A stretch of 64,000 nt of DNA from Sphingomonas phyllosphaerae 5.2 (GTDB lineage: Bacteria > Pseudomonadota > Alphaproteobacteria > Sphingomonadales > Sphingomonadaceae): contig NZ_ATTI01000001.1 of the NCBI RefSeq assembly GCF_000419605.1, positions 3,630,501-3,694,500 of the forward strand. The letters are read 5' to 3'. The position numbers were made by a program, and so were the translations under genes. The notes under the pieces are model-generated. The model worked only from the letters and a program-made list of their open reading frames with translations, was not told the DNA's origin and did no database searches. This document shows, one piece after another, positions 59,754 through 64,000 of the stretch (its first letter is position 1; each line of letters starts with the position of its first letter).

Positions 59754-60983
59754 TCAGATCTCGCGCAGCCTGCGCTCCTCTTCGATCATATAGTCGCGGG
59801 TCAGCGGCAGGCTCAGGCGGTCGCGGCTGAACTGGATTTGGTAGTTGACGAGCGGGCCGTTCGTGAAGGACACGATCGCGCCGGCCAGATAATACGTCCA
59901 CATCCGGAAGAAGCGCTCGTCGTAAAGCGCGACGATCTGGTCGTGTGCCGCCACCGTCCGCTTGTACCAGTCGCGCAGCGTCAGCGCGTAATGCATGCGC
60001 AGCACCTCGATATCGGTGACGAACCAGCGGATCTGCTCGTTCGCTTTCAGCACTTCGGACAATGCGGGGATGTAGCCGCCGGGGAAGATGTACTTGTCGG
60101 TGAACTTGTCGGTGAAGTTCGGCCCGTCGCCGCGCCCGATCGTGTGGAGCAGCATCACGCCGTCCGCCGTCAGCAGATTGCGACATTTGTTGAGATAGGT
60201 GCGGAAATTGCGCACGCCGACATGCTCGAACATGCCGACCGATACGATGCGGTCGAACGGCCCTTCCAGCGCGCGATAGTCGATCAGCTCGAAGCGTACC
60301 TTGTCGGCGACGCCGGCCTCCTCGGCGCGGCGGCGCGCGACCTTCAGCTGTTCCTCCGACAGCGTGATCCCCAACACCTCGGCGCCGGTCTTCGCGTGGA
60401 TATACAGCGCCATCCCGCCCCAGCCGCAGCCGATATCGAGCACGCGCATCCCCGGCGCGATGGCGAGTTTGGCGACGATATGCGCCTTCTTGTCGGCCTG
60501 CGCCTGCTCCAGCGGATTGGCGGTGTCGGTGTAATAGGCGCAGCTATATTGCTTGTCGGCGTCGAGAAACAGGTCGTACAGCCGGTCCGACAGGTCGTAA
60601 TGGTGCGCGACGTTGCGCTTGGAGGCGAGCGCCTTGTTCGCGGTTAAGAAACGGTGGCGAATCTGCCCGCCGAGCCGCCGGAGCGGGCTGGCGGCCAGCC
60701 GATTGCTGCCATTCTCCCAGCGACTGTTGCTGGTCGCCAGCATCAGCAGGTCGAGGATGTCGCCTTCCTCGACGATCAGCCGCCCGTCCATGAACGCCTC
60801 GGCGACGCCCAGCGCGGGATCGGCGGCGATCTCGCGGTAGACCCTGGTGTCGGTGATGCGGAACGACACCGGCTTCAGGTCGGGATCGTCCTTCCCGAAG
60901 ACGGAGACGGAACCGTCGGGCTTGGTGAGGGTCAGACGACCGCGGGCAATGGCGCGGCGGAGGAACACATCGATCAGGGCCAT
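59754..60983 (-). CDS. cyclopropane-fatty-acyl-phospholipid synthase family protein
   Basis: SAM-dependent methyltransferase of the CFA synthase family, 409 residues, which adds a methylene bridge to unsaturated acyl chains of membrane phospholipids. It has an N-terminal lipid-binding region (to about 110; GVAEAFMDGRLIVEEGDI near 60-77), then the SAM motif MRVLDIGCGWGGMALYIHAK near 179-198, the GITLSEEQLKVA stretch and the SVGMFEHVGVRNF segment. Sequence and length fit; the exact lipid substrate is unknown. It is divergent from thrC. Confidence 0.93.
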   Translation of the reverse strand: MALIDVFLRRAIARGRLTLTKPDGSVSVFGKDDPDLKPVSFRITDTRVYREIAADPALGVAEAFMDGRLIVEEGDILDLLMLATSNSRWENGSNRLAASPLRRLGGQIRHRFLTANKALASKRNVAHHYDLSDRLYDLFLDADKQYSCAYYTDTANPLEQAQADKKAHIVAKLAIAPGMRVLDIGCGWGGMALYIHAKTGAEVLGITLSEEQLKVARRRAEEAGVADKVRFELIDYRALEGPFDRIVSVGMFEHVGVRNFRTYLNKCRNLLTADGVMLLHTIGRGDGPNFTDKFTDKYIFPGGYIPALSEVLKANEQIRWFVTDIEVLRMHYALTLRDWYKRTVAAHDQIVALYDERFFRMWTYYLAGAIVSFTNGPLVNYQIQFSRDRLSLPLTRDYMIEEERRLREI

Positions 60984-61067
60984 GGGCGCCTGCTAAACCG
61001 AGGCTTGGGGCGTGCGCAACTCCCCACGTATTGCGCCGCCGCGGCGCGGCTTATAGGCAACGGCGCC

Positions 61068-62465
61068 ATGCGCTATGTCAGCACCCGCGGAACCGCCCCC
61101 GCGCTCGATTTTGCGGGCGTGACGCTCGCCGGCCTCGCCAGCGACGGCGGGCTCTATGTCCCCGAACACTGGCCGACGCTGTCGCCCGAAGAGATCGGCG
61201 CCCTGAAGGGATTGTCGTACGTCGATACCGCGGTGGCGGTGATGGCGCCGTTCGTCGCCGGCGCGCTGACCCGCGAGGAACTGCGCGACTTGTGCACGGC
61301 CGCTTACGGCGCGTTCAGCCACGATGCCGTGACGCCGCTGGTGCAGCTCGATCACGATCAATGGCTGCTGGAGCTGTTCCACGGGCCGACCCTGGCGTTC
61401 AAGGACGTCGCGCTGCAGCTGCTGGGCCATCTGTTCGAGAAGTTCCTGGCCGGCACGACCCAGCACCTGACGATCGTCGGCGCGACCAGCGGCGATACCG
61501 GGTCGGCGGCGATCGACGCGGTGGCGGGGCGCAGCGGCGTCGACATCTTCATGCTCCACCCCGAGGGGCGGGTGAGCGACGTGCAGCGGCGGCAGATGAC
61601 GACGGTCGGCGCGCCCAACGTCCACAACATCGCGATTCGCGGCGACTTCGACACCGCGCAGGCGCTGGTGAAGGCGATGTTCAACGACACGTCGTTCGCC
61701 GGACGTTTCCGGCTGTCGGCGGTGAATTCCATCAACTGGGCGCGGTTGATGGCGCAGGTGGTCTATTACTTCTACGCCGCGGTGCGGCTGGGCGCGCCGG
61801 CGAAGCCGGTGGCGTTCAGCGTGCCGACCGGCAATTTCGGCGACGTCTTCGCCGGCTACGTCGCGGCACGGATGGGGCTGCCGGTCGCGAAGCTGGTGGT
61901 GGCGACCAACGTCAACGACATCCTGGCGCGCGCGCTGGCGAGCGGCGACTATTCGAGTCGGCAGGTGGTGCCGACCGTGACGCCGTCGATGGACATCCAG
62001 GTGTCGAGCAATTTCGAGCGGCTGCTGTTCGACCTCGGCGGGCGCGACGGCGCGGCGCTGGCAGAGCAGATGCGCAGCTTCGAGGATGCGCGCGCGATCC
62101 GGCTGACCAACGCACAGACCCAGGGTGCCGCGGACCTGTTCGTCGGCGAACGCGTCGACAGCGACGACATGGCCCGTGCGATGCGCCACGCGCACGAGCG
62201 GTCCGGGCAGGTGATCGATCCGCATACCGCCATCGCCCTGGCCGCCGCGCACCGCCACGCGCAGCCGGGGGTGCCGATGGTGACGCTGGCGACCGCGCAT
62301 CCCGCGAAGTTCGGCGACGCGGTAGAGCGCTCGACCGGTACGCGTCCGGTCCTGCCGGCGCGCGTCGGCGACCTGTTCGAGCGCGAGGAACGCTTCGTGA
62401 CGCTCGACGCCACCTATGAGGCGGTGAGCGGCTATGTCGCCGACCACGCCGTGCCGCGCGCCTGA
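61068..62465 (+). CDS. thrC: threonine synthase
   Basis: PLP enzyme that converts O-phosphohomoserine to threonine. The 465 residues begin MRYVSTRGTAPALDFAGVTL, typical of the longer bacterial class. PLP-lysine is in FHGPTLAFKDVALQLLGHLF near 100-119, with GATSGDTGSAAIDAV near 139-153 and the SVPTGNFGDVFAGYVAARM block. I chose the ATG at 61068 because the conserved MRYVSTRG start is here and the upstream frame is antisense to the CFA gene. The methyltransferase gene begins 2 bases after the stop. Confidence 0.96.
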   Translation: MRYVSTRGTAPALDFAGVTLAGLASDGGLYVPEHWPTLSPEEIGALKGLSYVDTAVAVMAPFVAGALTREELRDLCTAAYGAFSHDAVTPLVQLDHDQWLLELFHGPTLAFKDVALQLLGHLFEKFLAGTTQHLTIVGATSGDTGSAAIDAVAGRSGVDIFMLHPEGRVSDVQRRQMTTVGAPNVHNIAIRGDFDTAQALVKAMFNDTSFAGRFRLSAVNSINWARLMAQVVYYFYAAVRLGAPAKPVAFSVPTGNFGDVFAGYVAARMGLPVAKLVVATNVNDILARALASGDYSSRQVVPTVTPSMDIQVSSNFERLLFDLGGRDGAALAEQMRSFEDARAIRLTNAQTQGAADLFVGERVDSDDMARAMRHAHERSGQVIDPHTAIALAAAHRHAQPGVPMVTLATAHPAKFGDAVERSTGTRPVLPARVGDLFEREERFVTLDATYEAVSGYVADHAVPRA

Positions 62466-62467
62466 CC

Positions 62468-63349
62468 ATGGAATTGTCGACGCTGATCGGCGAGCCGTGG
62501 GCGGATTACGGGCTGATCGATTCGGGAAACGGTCGCAAGCTGGAGCGATACGGCCGCTTCCGCTTCATCCGCCCCGAGCCGCAGGCGCTCTGGGCACCGG
62601 CCGGGAACGACTGGCGCGCGCAGGGCGAGTTCGTACCGGGCAGCGACGAGGAAGGCGGCGGCCAATGGCAGTTCGCCGAACCGGTGCCGCGCGACGGCTG
62701 GCCGCTGGCGTGGGGAGAGGGCGACGCGCGCGTCCGCTTCACCGCGCAGACGACGCCCTTCCGCCACCTCGGCTTCTTTCCCGACATGGCGCCGGTGTGG
62801 TCGTGGATGCGCGGGCGCGTTGCGGGGACCGCGGCGCCGGAATGCCTGAACCTGTTCGGTTACACCGGGGTCGGCACGCTGGCGATGTCGGCGGTCGGCG
62901 CCAGGATGGTGCATGTCGATGCATCGAAGAAGTCGGTCGAGGCGGCGCGCGGCAATGCGGCGCTTTCCGGACTGGGCGACGCCCCGGTGCGATGGATCGT
63001 CGACGATGCCGCGAAGTTCGTAGCGCGCGAGGTGCGACGCGGGCGACGCTATGACGGCATCCTGCTCGATCCGCCGAAGTACGGGCGCGGGCCGGATGGC
63101 GAGGTGTGGCGGCTGGAGGAACATCTGCCGGCGCTGATCGCGGATTGCCGGCAGTTGCTGGATGCCGAGTCGCGCTATCTGTTCCTGACCGTCTATGCGG
63201 TGCGGATGTCGGCGCTGGCGATCGGCGAGATGCTGCGCCAGGCGTTCGCCGACCTGCCGGGGCGCGTCGAGGCAGGCGAACTGGCGGTGCGCGAGGAAGC
63301 ACGCGGACTGGCGTTGCCGACCGCGATCTGGGCGCGGTGGTCGCGATAG
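62468..63349 (+). CDS. class I SAM-dependent (RNA) methyltransferase
   Basis: A 293-residue methyltransferase of the RlmI/RlmK-like COG1092 class. It has an N-terminal beta-rich region, then the SAM motif ECLNLFGYTGVGTLAMSAVG near 125-144, an acidic MVHVDASKKSVEAARGN stretch and the catalytic DPPKYGRGPDGEVW near 198-211, typical of base-modifying enzymes. A 23S rRNA substrate is possible but not shown. It starts 2 bases after thrC and is certainly co-translated with it. Confidence 0.85.
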   Translation: MELSTLIGEPWADYGLIDSGNGRKLERYGRFRFIRPEPQALWAPAGNDWRAQGEFVPGSDEEGGGQWQFAEPVPRDGWPLAWGEGDARVRFTAQTTPFRHLGFFPDMAPVWSWMRGRVAGTAAPECLNLFGYTGVGTLAMSAVGARMVHVDASKKSVEAARGNAALSGLGDAPVRWIVDDAAKFVAREVRRGRRYDGILLDPPKYGRGPDGEVWRLEEHLPALIADCRQLLDAESRYLFLTVYAVRMSALAIGEMLRQAFADLPGRVEAGELAVREEARGLALPTAIWARWSR

Positions 63350-63418
63350 CAATTCCCTCCGCGTGGCGAGCGGTTGAGGGTGCTCCGCCTCTGGGTCAGC
63401 AAGCGCGGCGCGAACGAT

Positions 63419-63485
63419 TCAGGACGTGCTGATCCGGCTCTGAATCGCTTTGCCGCGTTCGAAGTCCCGGATGGAGGCAATGTCG
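63419..63485. repeat. dispersed repeat fragment, copy F
   Basis: GATCCGGCTCTGAATCGCTT followed by TGCCGCGTTCG recalls copy D. It lies in the gap between the methyltransferase gene and the convergent ccmB gene. Confidence 0.42.
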
Positions 63486-63552
63486 GATCACGCGCCGGCC
63501 TGCCGCTCACGTCACGGCGACGACGGCGCGGTTCTTCCCGCGTCTCACCGGC

Positions 63553-64000
63553 CTACTCGCTCCCCGCGCGCATCGCCGCGCCCGCCACGACCGGCGCACC
63601 GGCGACCAGCACCAGGCTGACCGCCGCGAGCAGCTTCAACCCACTTGCCCCGCCATCGATCGCGCCCGCGCCGAAGATCAGCAGCGGCACGGCAAGCGGC
63701 AGCATCACCAGTCCCGCGACGGCGCCCGCCCCGCGCAACCCCGCGACCAGTGCGCCGGTGGCGACCGCCAGCGCGGCAAGCCCGGGCGTGCCGAGCGCGA
63801 GCCCCGCCTCGACCAGCAGCAGGCGCCCGGCGGACACGTCGAGCAGCCCCGCGGCGATCACCGCCGCCAGCATCAACGGCGGCGCAAACGCGCACCAATG
63901 CGCAGCGATCTTCACCGCCGCGACCATCGCCGGCGATATCCCGCGCACCGCCAGCTGATCGAGCACGCCTGCCTCGAGATCGGGCTGTACCAGCCGCTCG
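63553..64000 (-). CDS. ccmB: heme exporter protein CcmB, C-terminal part
   Basis: Membrane subunit of the CcmABCD heme-handling ABC system for cytochrome c maturation. The frame runs off the right edge; about 148 residues are visible, starting ERLVQPDLEAGVLDQLAVRG, which is typical of the region after the first helices of CcmB. Hydrophobic helices follow (PPLMLAAVIAAGLLDV, TPGLAALAVATGALVAGLRG, LVMLPLAVPLLIFGAGA, LLAAVSLVLVAGAPVVAGAA). It ends at 63553 with AAMRAGSE. The other ccm genes would lie beyond the window. Confidence 0.9.
   Translation of the reverse strand, partial: ERLVQPDLEAGVLDQLAVRGISPAMVAAVKIAAHWCAFAPPLMLAAVIAAGLLDVSAGRLLLVEAGLALGTPGLAALAVATGALVAGLRGAGAVAGLVMLPLAVPLLIFGAGAIDGGASGLKLLAAVSLVLVAGAPVVAGAAMRAGSE

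Noticed and set aside
1..64000. Prophage, insertion sequence or integrative element
   Set aside because: No transposase, integrase, phage structural gene or tRNA-associated direct repeat was recognised. The toxin-like locus is the only clear accessory segment.

Overview
The window is 64 kb of high-GC chromosome from an alphaproteobacterium, most probably a Sphingomonas-type member of the Sphingomonadales. Evidence for this includes a gene block serC-serA-hisZ-purA preceded by what looks like the alphaproteobacterial serC leader RNA, a DivK-type single-domain response regulator, DUF3572, DUF482 and TIGR01244 proteins, an ATM1-type exporter, and many intergenic copies of palindromic repeats of the kind seen in sphingomonads. 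No rRNA, tRNA, CRISPR array, insertion sequence or prophage was recognised. Both ends cut genes: the C-terminus of an Rsh (RelA/SpoT) protein at the left, and ccmB at the right.

Layout. 1-12 kb: Rsh end, a chemotaxis transducer, an exported M48 protease, a GT2 glycosyltransferase, aspartokinase, UbiG, an ATM1-like ABC exporter, a phospholipase D-like protein and rpoZ. 12-24 kb: a ThuA-like protein, an aldose epimerase, pheT, pheS, rplT and rpmI (one leftward block), then rightward an AsmA protein, an ATP-dependent DNA ligase, aroC and a small exported Gly/Thr-rich protein. 24-31 kb: leftward purA, a damaged stretch, hisZ, serA and serC. 31-44 kb: mostly housekeeping and stress genes (extensin-like lipoprotein, LOG-like protein, RecQ, M3 peptidase, Dps, L33, DivK, HAD, RidA, DUF482). 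43-50 kb: a leftward three-gene envelope-glycan block (UGM-like flavoprotein plus two polytopic membrane proteins) divergent from an 803-residue exported protein of unknown function. 50.5-52.1 kb: a small AT-richer accessory locus that looks like a polymorphic toxin with an overlapping immunity gene. 52-64 kb: argG, an EF-hand protein, a GH3/GH5 polysaccharide-degrading pair, a tandem winged-helix regulator, a CFA-family methyltransferase, thrC, an RNA-methyltransferase-like protein and ccmB.

How genes work together: aspartokinase and thrC belong to the aspartate/threonine route, serC and serA to serine synthesis, hisZ to histidine synthesis and purA to AMP synthesis. pheS and pheT sit with two ribosomal protein genes in a translation block. 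The GH3 and GH5 enzymes probably cooperate in breaking down a plant beta-glycan.

The most notable points are the toxin/immunity locus, whose long toxin frame is broken by an in-frame TGA at codon 25 behind a strong ribosome binding site; a cluster of three apparent single-base frameshifts between purA and hisZ; a regularly spaced four-copy CAACATTC array upstream of the M48 protease gene; the serC leader; and two families of dispersed intergenic repeats. All calls come from reading the sequence; no database search was run.
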